Under the pieces are notes generated by a model that had not been told where the DNA came from, made no database searches, and was given only the letters and a program-made list of their open reading frames with translations. From positions 1 through 64,000 of the forward strand of contig NZ_HG916854.1 of the NCBI RefSeq assembly GCF_000577275.2: a stretch of 64,000 nt of DNA, written 5' to 3'. Shown piece after piece: positions 1 through 8,088 of this stretch. The position numbers and the translations under genes were made by a program. The first letter of the stretch is position 1. Every line of letters begins with the position of its first letter. This DNA is from Rhizobium favelukesii (GTDB lineage Bacteria > Pseudomonadota > Alphaproteobacteria > Rhizobiales > Rhizobiaceae).

Positions 1-1206
1 ATGAACATGGCTCCAGCCTTTATCGAAGACCTCGACTTTGACAGGGAAATACTTGAGCAAGGCGAGTTGATCTCCGACAAGCTGAACATGCTGCGGCTCG
101 AGCAGTATCCTCCAAACGCGCTGAAAGGGCTACGCCGCTTTTCGTCTGCCGAGGTCGCTGATTTTCTGGGCGTTACGCAGAATCACATTAAGAAGCTCCA
201 CCTCGAAGGGAAGGGGCCAGAACCGCAAGTATCGGGGTCCGGTCGTCGTTCGTACACTGCCGAGCAAATGATGGAACTGCGGCAGTACCTCGACAAACAT
301 GGCCGCTCGGATTTCAAGAAGTATGTGCCGCAACGCCGCCGCGGCGAAGATCTTCAGGTCATCTCTGTCGTGAACTTCAAGGGTGGCTCGGGCAAGACGA
401 CGACTGCGGCTCACCTCGCGCAGTACCTTGCACTGACCGGCCACCGCGTTCTTGCGGTCGATCTCGATCCGCAAGCCTCATTGACGGCCCTCCATGGCAT
501 CCAGCCGGAACTCGACCGCAATTTGTCTCTGTACGAGGCGCTGCGTTATGACGAAGAGCGCAAATCGATCAAGGAATTGATCCGCCCCACGAACTTTCCG
601 GGCCTTGATATCGTACCCGCAAATCTCGAGCTCCAGGAATATGAGTACGAGACGCCGTTGGCTGCTACCGGCAGGCACCAGCCGGAAGGCAAGCTCTTCT
701 TTACGCGTATCTCGCAGGCGTTGAAGGAAGTTGACGACAGATACGATGTTGTCGTCATCGACTGCCCTCCACAGCTTGGCTATCTGACCCTCACTTCGCT
801 CAGCGCCTCGACGGCAGTTGTCATCACGGTTCATCCGCAGATGCTCGACGTGATGTCGATGAGCCAGTTCCTGCTGATGCTTGGCGGCATTCTCGAATCG
901 ATCAAGGCAGCGGGGGCTTCCGTCAACCTCAAATGGTTCCGTTACCTGGTGACACGCTATGAGCCGACAGATCAGCCACAGGCTCAAATGGTTGGTTTCT
1001 TGCAGGCCTTGTTCAACAAACGAATGCTCAAGCATCAGATGTTGAAGTCGACCGCGATCTCCGATGCTGGGATAACCAAGCAAACCCTCTATGAAGTCGA
1101 GAAGTCGCAATTTACGCGCTCGACCTACGAGAGGGCGCTCGAAAGCCTGAATGCGGTCAATGGCGAGATTGCTTCCCTCATCCATAGCGCATGGGGGCGA
1201 AAGTGA
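1..1206 (+). CDS. repA: RepA, ParA-type partition ATPase of the repABC replicon
   Basis: First gene of a repABC operon. RepA is the Walker-type ATPase that works with RepB to segregate the plasmid, and it also represses the operon. The 401-residue length is typical. An N-terminal region with an HTH-like segment (about residues 45-75) precedes the deviant Walker A box KGGSGKT at residues 127-133. A DLDPQAS motif follows at about residues 154-160 and a VVIDCPPQLG Walker B-like stretch comes later. repB and repC follow in the usual order. The window begins at the ATG, so the promoter and any upstream parS sites are outside view. Confidence 0.97.
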   Translation: MNMAPAFIEDLDFDREILEQGELISDKLNMLRLEQYPPNALKGLRRFSSAEVADFLGVTQNHIKKLHLEGKGPEPQVSGSGRRSYTAEQMMELRQYLDKHGRSDFKKYVPQRRRGEDLQVISVVNFKGGSGKTTTAAHLAQYLALTGHRVLAVDLDPQASLTALHGIQPELDRNLSLYEALRYDEERKSIKELIRPTNFPGLDIVPANLELQEYEYETPLAATGRHQPEGKLFFTRISQALKEVDDRYDVVVIDCPPQLGYLTLTSLSASTAVVITVHPQMLDVMSMSQFLLMLGGILESIKAAGASVNLKWFRYLVTRYEPTDQPQAQMVGFLQALFNKRMLKHQMLKSTAISDAGITKQTLYEVEKSQFTRSTYERALESLNAVNGEIASLIHSAWGRK

Positions 1207-1281
1207 TCCTTTTGACAGCCGTGCAAATGCTGAAAAACAGACGACCTTTCAACATGATGATCGCCAACGCGGGAGATGGAA

Positions 1282-2295
1282 ATGGCTAGAAAGAATCTCT
1301 TGGCACACATCACGGCGACGATCGGTGACGATGCCGAGCGCGGCGCAAATTCTGACACCGAAGCTCGTGCTTCCTATACGAGACGAGGTGCGTCCCGCTC
1401 GATGATCCAATCGCTGGATGAACTTGCCGAAACGTCGATGCGCATTCTCGACGGAGATACCATTATTGCGCTTGATCCTGTTGAACTTGACGGGTCGTTT
1501 GTCGCCGACCGAATTGGTGACGACGACCAGGCCTATTCCAGTTTGAAAGAGGCGATTCGCCAGTCTGGTCAGTCGACACCGATTCTCGTGCGTCCCCATC
1601 CGAGCGATGACGGGCGCTATATGATCGTCTTTGGTCATCGACGAGCACGAGTTGCACGTGAGCTGGGTGTCAAGGTCAGGGCAGTGGTCAAGCCGCTCGC
1701 TGATATTGAACATATAATCGCCCAGGGGCAGGAAAACACCGCAAGAGCCGATCTGACCTTTATCGAAAAGGCGATCTTTGCAGGCAAGCTGCTTCGCAGC
1801 GGCCTGTCGAAGGATGTTCTTAAGTCGGCTTTGACAGCCGACGATAGCCTCCTATCTCGCATGCTGTCGGTCGCGGATGTTGTTCCGGACGTGGTTCTTG
1901 ATGCGCTTGGATCTGCCAAAGGCGTCGGCCGAGATCGCTGGGAAGAACTGAAGAAGCTCGTATTAAATCCGGCGGCCGCGGCGCGCGCTAGGGAACTGGT
2001 ACAGGAAGAGATGTTTCTCTCCCAGACGACCGACGAGACCCGATTCCAGCACCTGGTTGTAGCCCTCAAGGCTGCGCAGAAGGCGGGCAAGCGCGCAAAG
2101 CAGAAATCAGCGCCAGCCGCATGGATGCCGGCTGATCAGTCGGTCAGTGTGGTCGCACGGCAAAAGCCAAACAGCCTTGTGATGGAATTCGGGAATCCCA
2201 AGGGCAAGTCCTTTGGGAAATGGCTCTCCGGCAACATGGATAGCCTCTTCGAGCAGTACTCGAAAGCGAACGGGGAACAGGAAACAGGAGACTAA
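1282..2295 (+). CDS. repB: RepB, ParB-type partition protein
   Basis: Centromere-binding partner of RepA. A ParB/Spo0J nuclease-like fold is visible in the middle, with STPILVRPHPSDDGRYMIVF and GHRRARVARELG, followed by an HTH/KorB-like region (DLTFIEKAIFAGKLLRSGLS). The start at 1282 is preferred because GGGAG lies at 1271-1275 with good spacing. An in-frame ATG at 1276 has no room for a ribosome site. The gene begins 75 bases after repA and is about 337 residues, normal for the family. I found no GTTNNNNGCNNNNAAC parS site in the repA-repB gap or just after repC. Confidence 0.96.
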   Translation: MARKNLLAHITATIGDDAERGANSDTEARASYTRRGASRSMIQSLDELAETSMRILDGDTIIALDPVELDGSFVADRIGDDDQAYSSLKEAIRQSGQSTPILVRPHPSDDGRYMIVFGHRRARVARELGVKVRAVVKPLADIEHIIAQGQENTARADLTFIEKAIFAGKLLRSGLSKDVLKSALTADDSLLSRMLSVADVVPDVVLDALGSAKGVGRDRWEELKKLVLNPAAAARARELVQEEMFLSQTTDETRFQHLVVALKAAQKAGKRAKQKSAPAAWMPADQSVSVVARQKPNSLVMEFGNPKGKSFGKWLSGNMDSLFEQYSKANGEQETGD

Positions 2296-2450
2296 TCCGC
2301 AAAAGAAAAAGGCCCCCTTAACGTTGCCGTCGTGGAAGCCTTCCTCTCGTGTGGTAGCTTGAGAATCGCATTTCCCCGAATCCCAGTCAAGAGTCTTTGG
2401 CACCGTTTTTGGTGAGCGGATTTCTTTTGCCTCTTGGAAGGTAAAGGAAG
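2296..2450 (-). ncRNA. repB-repC intergenic region encoding the antisense ctRNA (incA-like)
   Basis: In repABC plasmids this gap encodes a short counter-transcribed RNA on the strand opposite repC, and it limits RepC synthesis. The sequence keeps the hallmark blocks of the family. AATCCGCAAAAGAAAAAGG follows the repB stop and can form the ctRNA terminator region. A complementary GCGGATTTCTTTTGCC stretch lies near 2417-2432, just ahead of the repC ribosome site, so it can fold back and hide that site. Exact RNA ends cannot be read from sequence; the range given is the whole gap. Identification rests on position and on conserved motifs. Confidence 0.8.
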
Positions 2451-3815
2451 ATGCAAGGTGGACATGTAACGACGCCCTTTGGGCGGCGGCCGATGACGCT
2501 TGCCCTGGTGAAACGACAGGTCGCTGTAACAGGAATGACGCCAGGCAAGTCGGTCGACAAATGGAGCGTCCTTAGAGACGTTTCGGAGGCCAGGGGAGTG
2601 CTGGGATTGCAGGACCGCAGCCTGGCGGTTCTCGATGCGCTGTTGAGCTTTTATCCGGGTAATGAATTGCGCCAGGACGCGCAGCTTATCGTCTTCCCAT
2701 CCAATGCGCAGCTGACGCTGAGGGCCCACGGCATTGCGGGGGCGGCGCTTCGCCGTCATCTGGCACTCCTTGTCGAGGCGGGAGTGATCATTCGCAAGGA
2801 TAGCGCCAATGGCAAGCGCTATGCCCGCAAGGGTGGGGCAGGGGAGATCGAAAACGCATTCGGCTTCGATATTTCGCCTATGCTCATGCGCGCCGAAGAA
2901 CTTGCCGGCATGGCGCAACAGGTTGCAGCCGATCGCGTTGCGTTCCGCAGGGCAAGGGAGAATCTCACGATTTGCCGGCGTGACGTCCGCAAGTTGATTA
3001 CCGCGGCTCTTGAGGAAGGCGCATTCGGAGACTGGGAGATGATTGAAGAGGTTTATCTTGGTCTCGTCAGCCGCATTCCGCGCTTACCAACACTTGCCGA
3101 AGTTGCTGCCATCCTGGACGAGATGGACCTCCTTCGCGATGAGATCGTCAATACGTTGGAAATGCAGCAGAAAACTCAAGATATTGGCACCAATGATGCT
3201 CATGATGAGCGCCACATACAGAATTCAAACACCGAATTCATCAATGAACTTGAACCTCGCTCTGAATACGAGCAGAGCGAGAGGCTGAGTGAAAGTCGCC
3301 CTCCAAAGAGCGAACCGAACCAGACGGTCCCGTTGGGACTCGTGCTGAAGGCCTGCCCGGATATCTGTGCCTATGGGCCGGGCGGTGCGATCAACAGCTG
3401 GCGGGATTTGATGAGCGCGGCCGTCCTCGTCCGTTCGATGCTTGGCGTCAGTCCGTCGGCCTATCAGGACGCGTGTGAGGCCATGGGGCAGGAGGATGCT
3501 GCAGTCGCAATTGCCTGCATTCTGGAGCGAGGCGACCAAATCAACTCGGCTGGTGGATATCTGCGGGATCTGACACGCCGAACCGAGAGGGGAGAATTCT
3601 CGCCCGGTCCGATGCTGAGGGCGCAACTGCGCTCAAATGGCAAAATGGAGCAGGTTTCCGGTGTGCGCCCGAAGAGCCGCGACGCAGAGGTCCGGACTCA
3701 AAAGCGAGCGGATCCCGTTCAGACGCGGTTGCATGTTCAGGGCTTCGTCATCGAAAATTTCACCTCCGCCGCCCCTCCTAAAAGAGAAGCGGAAAGAGAT
3801 TTGGCGAGCAGATGA
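2451..3815 (+). CDS. repC: RepC, replication initiator
   Basis: Initiator protein of the repABC replicon. In characterised members the origin lies inside the repC coding sequence. The N-terminus MQGGHVTTPFGRRPM is the family signature, and the start is preceded by a GGAAGGTAAAGGAAG ribosome site. RepC-type winged-helix sequence runs through about residues 30-160 (LRAHGIAGAALRRHLALLVE, NGKRYARKG). The conserved C-terminal helical part contains GPGGAINSWRDL and GYLRDLTRR. The 454-residue length is slightly above the usual 400-440. The AT-richer stretch around 3165-3250 is a plausible origin position, by inference only. Confidence 0.96.
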   Translation: MQGGHVTTPFGRRPMTLALVKRQVAVTGMTPGKSVDKWSVLRDVSEARGVLGLQDRSLAVLDALLSFYPGNELRQDAQLIVFPSNAQLTLRAHGIAGAALRRHLALLVEAGVIIRKDSANGKRYARKGGAGEIENAFGFDISPMLMRAEELAGMAQQVAADRVAFRRARENLTICRRDVRKLITAALEEGAFGDWEMIEEVYLGLVSRIPRLPTLAEVAAILDEMDLLRDEIVNTLEMQQKTQDIGTNDAHDERHIQNSNTEFINELEPRSEYEQSERLSESRPPKSEPNQTVPLGLVLKACPDICAYGPGGAINSWRDLMSAAVLVRSMLGVSPSAYQDACEAMGQEDAAVAIACILERGDQINSAGGYLRDLTRRTERGEFSPGPMLRAQLRSNGKMEQVSGVRPKSRDAEVRTQKRADPVQTRLHVQGFVIENFTSAAPPKREAERDLASR

Positions 3816-3848
3816 ACTAGAATTGCCCTTCACGGGCAGACAGACGCT

Positions 3849-4091
3849 CTATCGTCCAGACAGGTCCCGCAGGATTGAAAAATTGGCGCAGCTTGCCTCG
3901 ATATTGCCGATACGGATCGCATGCTCGGACCGGGGCGTCAGAAGCGACAGATGTACGTTTTTGGCGCCCTTTGCCCTGACCAGCAGTTCCTGGCGAGCAA
4001 AGATAAGGCCCGCTCGGTCCGAAAGCTCATAGGCAACGGTTTCGCTGTATCCGTCATCCGCAATGGTGATTGTCGCCAAACCAGACTGCAT
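3849..4091 (-). CDS. Small hypothetical protein downstream of repC
   Basis: An 80-residue reading frame beginning MQSGLATITIADDG, preceded by a GAGGAAC ribosome site. The composition looks coding, with alternating strands (ATITIADDGYSETVAYELSD, AKNVHLSLLTP). No cysteines, membrane segments or signal peptide are visible. It converges on repC from the opposite strand, with 33 bases between the stops. I do not recognise a family. Co-location with a second small reverse-strand gene at 4216-4437 suggests a replicon-associated pair. Confidence 0.55.
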   Translation of the reverse strand: MQSGLATITIADDGYSETVAYELSDRAGLIFARQELLVRAKGAKNVHLSLLTPRSEHAIRIGNIEASCANFSILRDLSGR

Positions 4092-4215
4092 TTGTGAGTG
4101 TTCCTCAGTTTTTCCACAGATTGTTAGAAAACTGCGGGCAGGGTCAATGACACCGACCGGTTTTCGTCGCAATATCGAAATTACAGCAACTGCTGGCACG
4201 CACGCGAGGCGAGGG

Positions 4216-4437
4216 CTACTCGTCGACTTCCGGCACGAGGACGTCGAAAACCTCCAGAAGGGCCGCAGTGATGGCTGCACCGAGCGCATTTCCGCTCTCA
4301 GCAATTGCCTTCTCGTCCATGTCGCGGGACGCGATCGCCAGATTGCCTCCTTGCTCGCCGACGATTGCTCGGGCTCGTTCGATCGCCCACTGGGCGAAAT
4401 CACCCCGGTTCTCGATGGTGACCGTCTCAGTTTCCAT
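4216..4437 (-). CDS. Small acidic hypothetical protein
   Basis: A 73-residue protein starting METETVTIENRGDF, behind a strong AAAGGGGAAAG ribosome site. A longer frame opens at 4533 but its extra N-terminus looks non-coding. The product is acidic and probably helical (AQWAIERARAIVGEQGG, LGAAITAALLEVFDVLVPEVDE), with no cysteines or membrane segments. The GC-rich inverted repeat around 4484-4520 (GCGCGT/ACGCGC) lies in its upstream region and could be regulatory. I do not recognise the family. It sits 124 bases upstream of the other small gene at 3849-4091 on the same strand. Confidence 0.6.
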   Translation of the reverse strand: METETVTIENRGDFAQWAIERARAIVGEQGGNLAIASRDMDEKAIAESGNALGAAITAALLEVFDVLVPEVDE

Positions 4438-4803
4438 GTCACTTTCCCCTTTCAGGATTTGTTCAGGACTGCCAGGCAGAGTGCGATAGCGCGTTGAGTT
4501 GCGCGTACGCGCTACCTTATCCAACCCGAGCAATCAACAGCGCAGCCGACCTGCTGAACCCTCGACCCGACACTGAGGTTGCTTTCTGCATCCACCAAAT
4601 ACGACGGCCGGCGAGGTGACACTGGAGCGGCGCCGAACTCCGGAAGCAAAGGCGGTCAGTGGGATGGCGCTGTCGCGAATACAAACGATGCTATAGCCGC
4701 CCCTGGTTGCAAGTGCCCGTCAGGACGTTAAAGAAGCCGTTTGGCTGGTCCGAATGGTGCCCCGGTGTTAGGTTCGTGTCCGTTCCGAATACGAGGAAGC
4801 GAT
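4438..4803. other. Intergenic region without a convincing gene
   Basis: About 365 bases between the small acidic gene and the NYN-domain gene. The left part holds the GC-rich inverted repeat near 4484-4520. The rest shows no coding frame on either strand that resembles a known protein, and no clear terminator. It presumably carries the two divergent promoters. Confidence 0.4.
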
Positions 4804-5538
4804 ATGCCATCTGAAACTCGGTCACCGCGCTTGGCGGTCCTGATCGACGCCGACAACACTTCGGCCAAAATCTCCGACGGGCTGTTTGAAGAGGTCGCCA
4901 AGATCGGCGAGGCGAGCGTCCGCCGGATCTATGGCGATTTCTCCGGCACGCGCTCGAAGGGGTGGGCGGATGTGCTGGCAAAGCATGCCATCATTCCACA
5001 GCAACAGTTTGCCTATACGACGGGAAAGAATGCCTCTGACATCACTTTGGTGATTGATGCAATGGATTTGCTACACAGTGGCCGCTTCGACGGCTTCTGC
5101 CTCGTTTCGTCGGACAGTGATTTCACGCGACTTGCCGCCCGGATTCGCGAGCAGGGCGTCGATGTGTTCGGCTTCGGCGAGCAGAAGACGCCGGAGAGTT
5201 TTCGCCAAGCCTGCCGGCGGTTCGTCTATACCGAAAACCTACTTCCCGGAGCCATCAAGGACGAGCAGAGCACTGCGTCTGCCGATAAACCCCTGCAGCC
5301 GGCCAGCGCCGCCGTGCCCTTGATCAAAAAGGTGCTGTCACAAGAGGACACCGAAGATGGCTGGGTCAATCTGGGCACCGTCGGCAAGCAACTGTTGAAC
5401 CTGGCGCCGGACTTCGACCCACGCACCTTTGGCTTCCGAAAACTCAGCGATCTTATCCGTAAGACAAATCAGTTCGAGGTTCGCCAAGCCGAGGGCCGTC
5501 CCATCAGCATCCGTGTGAAACAACGAGGCAGAAAGTAG
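4804..5538 (+). CDS. NYN-domain ribonuclease-like protein with C-terminal OST-HTH/LOTUS domain
   Basis: A 244-residue protein. The N-terminal half is an NYN (PIN-like, LabA/DUF88) domain. It shows RLAVLIDADNTS near residue 10, an aspartate-rich NASDITLVIDAMDLL segment and LVSSDSDFTRLA, the acidic residues expected to bind metal in this nuclease fold. The C-terminal third (about 165-235: LIKKVLSQEDTEDGWVNLG, FDPRTFGFRKLSDLIRK) matches an OST-HTH/LOTUS RNA-binding domain. The start at 4804 has GAGGAAG upstream; an earlier in-frame ATG at 4741 lacks a ribosome site. It is probably an RNA-processing or RNA-binding enzyme; its substrate is unknown. Confidence 0.9.
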   Translation: MPSETRSPRLAVLIDADNTSAKISDGLFEEVAKIGEASVRRIYGDFSGTRSKGWADVLAKHAIIPQQQFAYTTGKNASDITLVIDAMDLLHSGRFDGFCLVSSDSDFTRLAARIREQGVDVFGFGEQKTPESFRQACRRFVYTENLLPGAIKDEQSTASADKPLQPASAAVPLIKKVLSQEDTEDGWVNLGTVGKQLLNLAPDFDPRTFGFRKLSDLIRKTNQFEVRQAEGRPISIRVKQRGRK

Positions 5539-5686
5539 CGGCCACCAGCGCGGCGATTGGCATGAGCGGGAAATTCAGAGCAACCGCGACAGTTCGTATG
5601 GCTTTTCGTTGCGGTCGGAAGCGTCTATCGGTACTAACGCAGTCGAGCCCAGAGGTTCGGCAAGTCGATGATCAAAGGAAGATGTT

Positions 5687-5893
5687 ATGGCGACCGGTAC
5701 AGTAAAATGGTTCAATGCGACGAAGGGTTTCGGCTTCATTCAGCCGGACGACGGCAGTGCCGATGTCTTCGTTCATATTTCGGCGGTGGAGCGGGCTGGA
5801 ATGCGCGGTCCTAACGACGGCCAGAAGATTACCTATGAGCTGGTGAAGGATCGCAAGTCCGGCAAGATGTCGGCCGACAACCTGCAGGCCTAA
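5687..5893 (+). CDS. Cold-shock domain protein (CspA family)
   Basis: A 68-residue single cold-shock domain protein and nucleic-acid chaperone. The RNP1 motif KGFGFIQ and the RNP2-like VFVHISAV are both present. The length is that of alphaproteobacterial CspA homologues. GGAAG lies upstream of the ATG. The 148-base leader before it is long, as is common for temperature-responsive csp mRNAs, but no specific fold was verified. A GC-rich terminator follows at 5919-5940. Confidence 0.96.
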   Translation: MATGTVKWFNATKGFGFIQPDDGSADVFVHISAVERAGMRGPNDGQKITYELVKDRKSGKMSADNLQA

Positions 5894-5918
5894 GGCTGTT
5901 TAAGACAATCCACCAGGA

Positions 5919-5940
5919 GGCCGGGTTCGCCCGGCCTTTT
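5919..5940 (+). terminator. Rho-independent terminator of the cold-shock gene
   Basis: GGCCGGG and CCCGGCC arms around a TTCG loop, followed by TTTT. It ends the csp transcript and separates it from the small RNA downstream. Confidence 0.85.
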
Positions 5941-5983
5941 CCGTTTGCGGCGCGAGGGATCCAACATCGATGCAATCGCGAGA

Positions 5984-6012
5984 CTTGAATTTGCTGCAGC
6001 GCAACATTATCT
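5984..6012 (+). promoter_or_regulatory. Probable sigma-70 promoter of the small RNA
   Basis: CTTGAA at 5984-5989 and TTATCT at 6007-6012 are separated by 17 bases. This resembles the rhizobial housekeeping promoter (CTTGAC-N17-CTATAT). Transcription would start just ahead of the first hairpin at 6020. Confidence 0.5.
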
Positions 6013-6019
6013 TCCGAGT

Positions 6020-6133
6020 ACCGAAGCGATTCACCTCCTCCCGAGCCGCTTCGGTCCGACGGACAGCACTCCTCCTCCCAAGCTGTCAGTCACTATCGAG
6101 GCCCGGCGCACCTCCTCCCGCGCCGGGCTTTTT
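6020..6133 (+). ncRNA. Small RNA with three CCUCCUCCC hairpin loops (alpha-r14/'cuckoo'-like)
   Basis: Three consecutive hairpins each expose CCTCCTCCC in the loop. Hairpin 1 has arms 6020-6028/6047-6055 (ACCGAAGCG/CGCTTCGGT) with the motif at 6034-6042. Hairpin 2 has arms 6062-6067/6082-6087 (GACAGC/GCTGTC) with the motif at 6071-6079. Hairpin 3 has arms 6101-6109/6120-6128 (GCCCGGCGC/GCGCCGGGC) with the motif at 6111-6119, and runs into TTTTT, making it the terminator. This layout is that of the Rhizobiales/Rhodobacterales small RNAs with anti-Shine-Dalgarno loops. Such RNAs repress many ABC-transporter and other mRNAs by covering ribosome sites. Specific targets are inference. Confidence 0.88.
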
Positions 6134-6229
6134 CGTTGAGCAAGCGGACGATCGCCGCAGGGCAGGGCGCCTCGCGATTTTGCCATTGTTGTCGATCACT
6201 GCCTCGCTTGAACAATGCAGCGAGGGATC

Positions 6230-6565
6230 ATGGACATCGGCGCCAACGACCGCGAACTCATCGCGGTGATGAGACGGTACTTTGCGGCGAAGGCCGAGCT
6301 ACAAGCGCTGAAGGCGCAGTTGGAAGCAGCGCGACAGGCGGGAGGGCCGGGCGATCGACGCCTTCTATGACCCGCGCAGCAACTTGAACCACGCCCGCGA
6401 CCTGCAACGATCCTATCGCTTGAAAGGCGGAAAGGCGAGATGGTGTCGCTGATGCAGCGCGCCGAGGCCTGGGGCAGGATAGAGCTTGCCGCCGATCGCG
6501 CGGAGACGCGAACCGGCTTGGACGAACCGTCCGATGGATCAGTCGATGCGCCACTCGGCGCCTAG
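6230..6565 (+). other. Remnant small reading frames beside the decayed integrase
   Basis: A 46-residue frame at 6230-6370 (MDIGANDRELIAVMRRYF, with a short coiled-coil-like ELQALKAQLEAARQ) is followed by FYDPRSNLNHARDLQRSYRL in another frame, then a 41-residue frame at 6440-6565 starting MVSLMQRAEAWGRIE. Together they look like pieces of one or two degenerate plasmid or phage-type genes. No family is recognised. They converge on the integrase pseudogene. Confidence 0.3.
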
Positions 6566-6571
6566 TCGCAC

Positions 6572-7724
6572 TCAGACGATCAGTCGCGCCGCACGCCCGT
6601 TCTTGCGTTCGACGTTGTTGTAGTAACTGGCCGCCTGCGTCACTGACTTGTGCAGCGACTGCTGCATCGCTTCGAGGAGCGGAATGCCACGGTTGGCGGC
6701 CTCGGTCAGATAGCCGGAGCGCAGGCCATGCGCCGAGAATGCCGCTGGATCGTTTGACGCGGGCCTTCAGGATGAGGTTGACCGATTGCGGCGTCAGCGC
6801 CCGCCGGTCGATATTGCCCCACTGATCGATGCGTCGGAATGCCGGTCCGGTGTCGATTTTGGCTTCAGCAAGCCAGTGCTTCAAGGCAGTCACCGGCCGG
6901 CCGATCAACACGACGTGTCCGTCGTCATCGGCCGTCGTCGTCTTGGTGCGGCCCAGATGGATCGTCAGGCAGGGCAGGGGAGGGGAGCTCTTGTCGGCCG
7001 GATCGGTGCGTACCGGCTCCTCGTCGACCAGATCCTCGACCCGCAATGCCGCCACCTCCGAACGCCGGCGGCCGCCGGAAGCGAAGGCGACGAGCAGCAA
7101 TGCCCGATCACGCAGATCGACTAGCCGATCGCCGGCGCAGGCGGACAATAGCTTTGCCAGGACATCCCCTGTCACCGCCCTTTTGCTCTTGCGCTGCCGC
7201 GGCCGTTTGCTCGCATTCACCGCCAGCCTTAGCGAGGTTTTCACGGATAGGGCGGCAAAGGCGCCGGACAGGCCGCGCCAGCGTGTCAAGATCGACCAGG
7301 AGGTCAGGCGCCGACGCACCGTGTCCGGCGCGTGCGGACGATCGGCTCGCAGCAGCCGTTCCGCCCGCAATCCCGTTTCCACGGCCGCCGGCATGCCGTG
7401 GCTCGGATCCTCGGCGCGTTTGCCGGGTCCCAGAGATGATGCGCGACGAATTTTATCAGCAAGCTTTCAGGCGCGGGCCAGGGCAGGGGGGGCGCCGGTG
7501 GCAAGTCCGCACCAGGCCTCGAGATAGCCAAGGTCGGAGGCGAGCGCCCGCAAGGTGTTGTCGCCCATGCCCTGCTGCGCCAGATATTTGAGTGTCGCGA
7601 CGTCCTCGTCGGTCAAAAGTGCCGCCAGCTGATCGCGGCGACCGAAGGGCAGGATGGCGTCGAGCGCATCAAGCTCTTCGGCGCGTCGGATTTGGATGGT
7701 TTTCTGCTCAGAGGTCTTGGCCAT
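6572..7724 (-). pseudogene. Tyrosine-type site-specific integrase, multiply frameshifted
   Basis: The reading frame begins at 7724 (MAKTSEQKTIQIRRAEELDA) with an intact N-terminal SAM-like segment, then loses frame near 7490. The homology resumes as LPWPAPESLLIKFVAHHLWD, shifts again near 7400, and continues with PHAPDTVRRRL and the catalytic-domain segment DLRDRALLLVAFASGGRRRSE. That segment holds the first catalytic arginine. Frame is lost once more near 6750; the third frame gives AHGLRSGYLTEAANRG (the H-x-x-R box) and the tyrosine segment ASYYNNVERKNGRAARLIV ending at 6572. All parts of a phage-type recombinase of the kind found on rhizobial plasmids are present, but at least three frameshifts make it non-functional. 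Confidence 0.85.
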
Positions 7725-7759
7725 GGATCGCTACTCAGTCATCATGGGCGACAAATAAC

Positions 7760-7792
7760 TTGTCAAGAATCCGGAAATCCCGTAATTTACGG
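7760..7792 (+). promoter_or_regulatory. Promoter and palindromic operator of the toxin-antitoxin operon
   Basis: TTGTCA (7760-7765) and TAATTT (7783-7788) are 17 bases apart. The perfect palindrome CCGTAATTTACGG (7780-7792) covers the -10 box. Autorepression by the antitoxin at such a site is usual for Phd-type modules. Confidence 0.65.
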
Positions 7793-7809
7793 AAAATTGG
7801 AGATGCGTT

Positions 7810-8088
7810 ATGACGTCGACTGTGACCGCCGCTGCAGTGTCGAAGAATTTTGGAGCCTATCAGGATGCGGCCGTGCGCGAGCCGGTGATCATCACCAAGA
7901 ACGGTCGACCGCGCACCGTTTTGATCGCCTATGAGGACTATCTCCGCCTGGCAAAGCGTGATCGTCGGGTCGAGCTGACGACGGCGCTCGGTGACGATGA
8001 GCTTGCCGCGATCGAGGCGTCTGAGATGGAACCGGGTCTCGATCATCTCAATGCCGAACTGCTGACGGACAAGCATGCTGCCGACTGA
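7810..8088 (+). CDS. Phd/YefM-type antitoxin
   Basis: A 92-residue protein. The N-terminal half has the Phd/YefM DNA-binding pattern (VTAAAVSKNFGAYQDAA, EPVIITKNGRPRTVLIAYED). The C-terminal half is acidic (DDELAAIEASEMEPGLDHLN), the part that normally wraps the toxin. It overlaps the toxin start by 14 bases, which argues for coupled translation. Its promoter carries a palindrome, consistent with autoregulation. Family assignment is firm; the partner toxin is of a less common kind. Confidence 0.88.
   Translation: MTSTVTAAAVSKNFGAYQDAAVREPVIITKNGRPRTVLIAYEDYLRLAKRDRRVELTTALGDDELAAIEASEMEPGLDHLNAELLTDKHAAD

Noticed and set aside
1206..1281. parS partition site in the repA-repB gap
   Set aside because: No GTTNNNNGCNNNNAAC match was found there or just after repC; sites may lie upstream of the window.
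3637..4032. Forward frames overlapping the end of repC and the small reverse gene
   Set aside because: Arg/Ser-rich composition of a shadow frame; no ribosome site and the reverse-strand gene explains the region better.
5900..6140. CRISPR-like array from the repeated CCTCCTCCC motif
   Set aside because: The repeat is 9 bases inside hairpin loops with different stems and ends in a terminator; this is a small RNA, not an array. No CRISPR array or cas gene was seen anywhere in the window.
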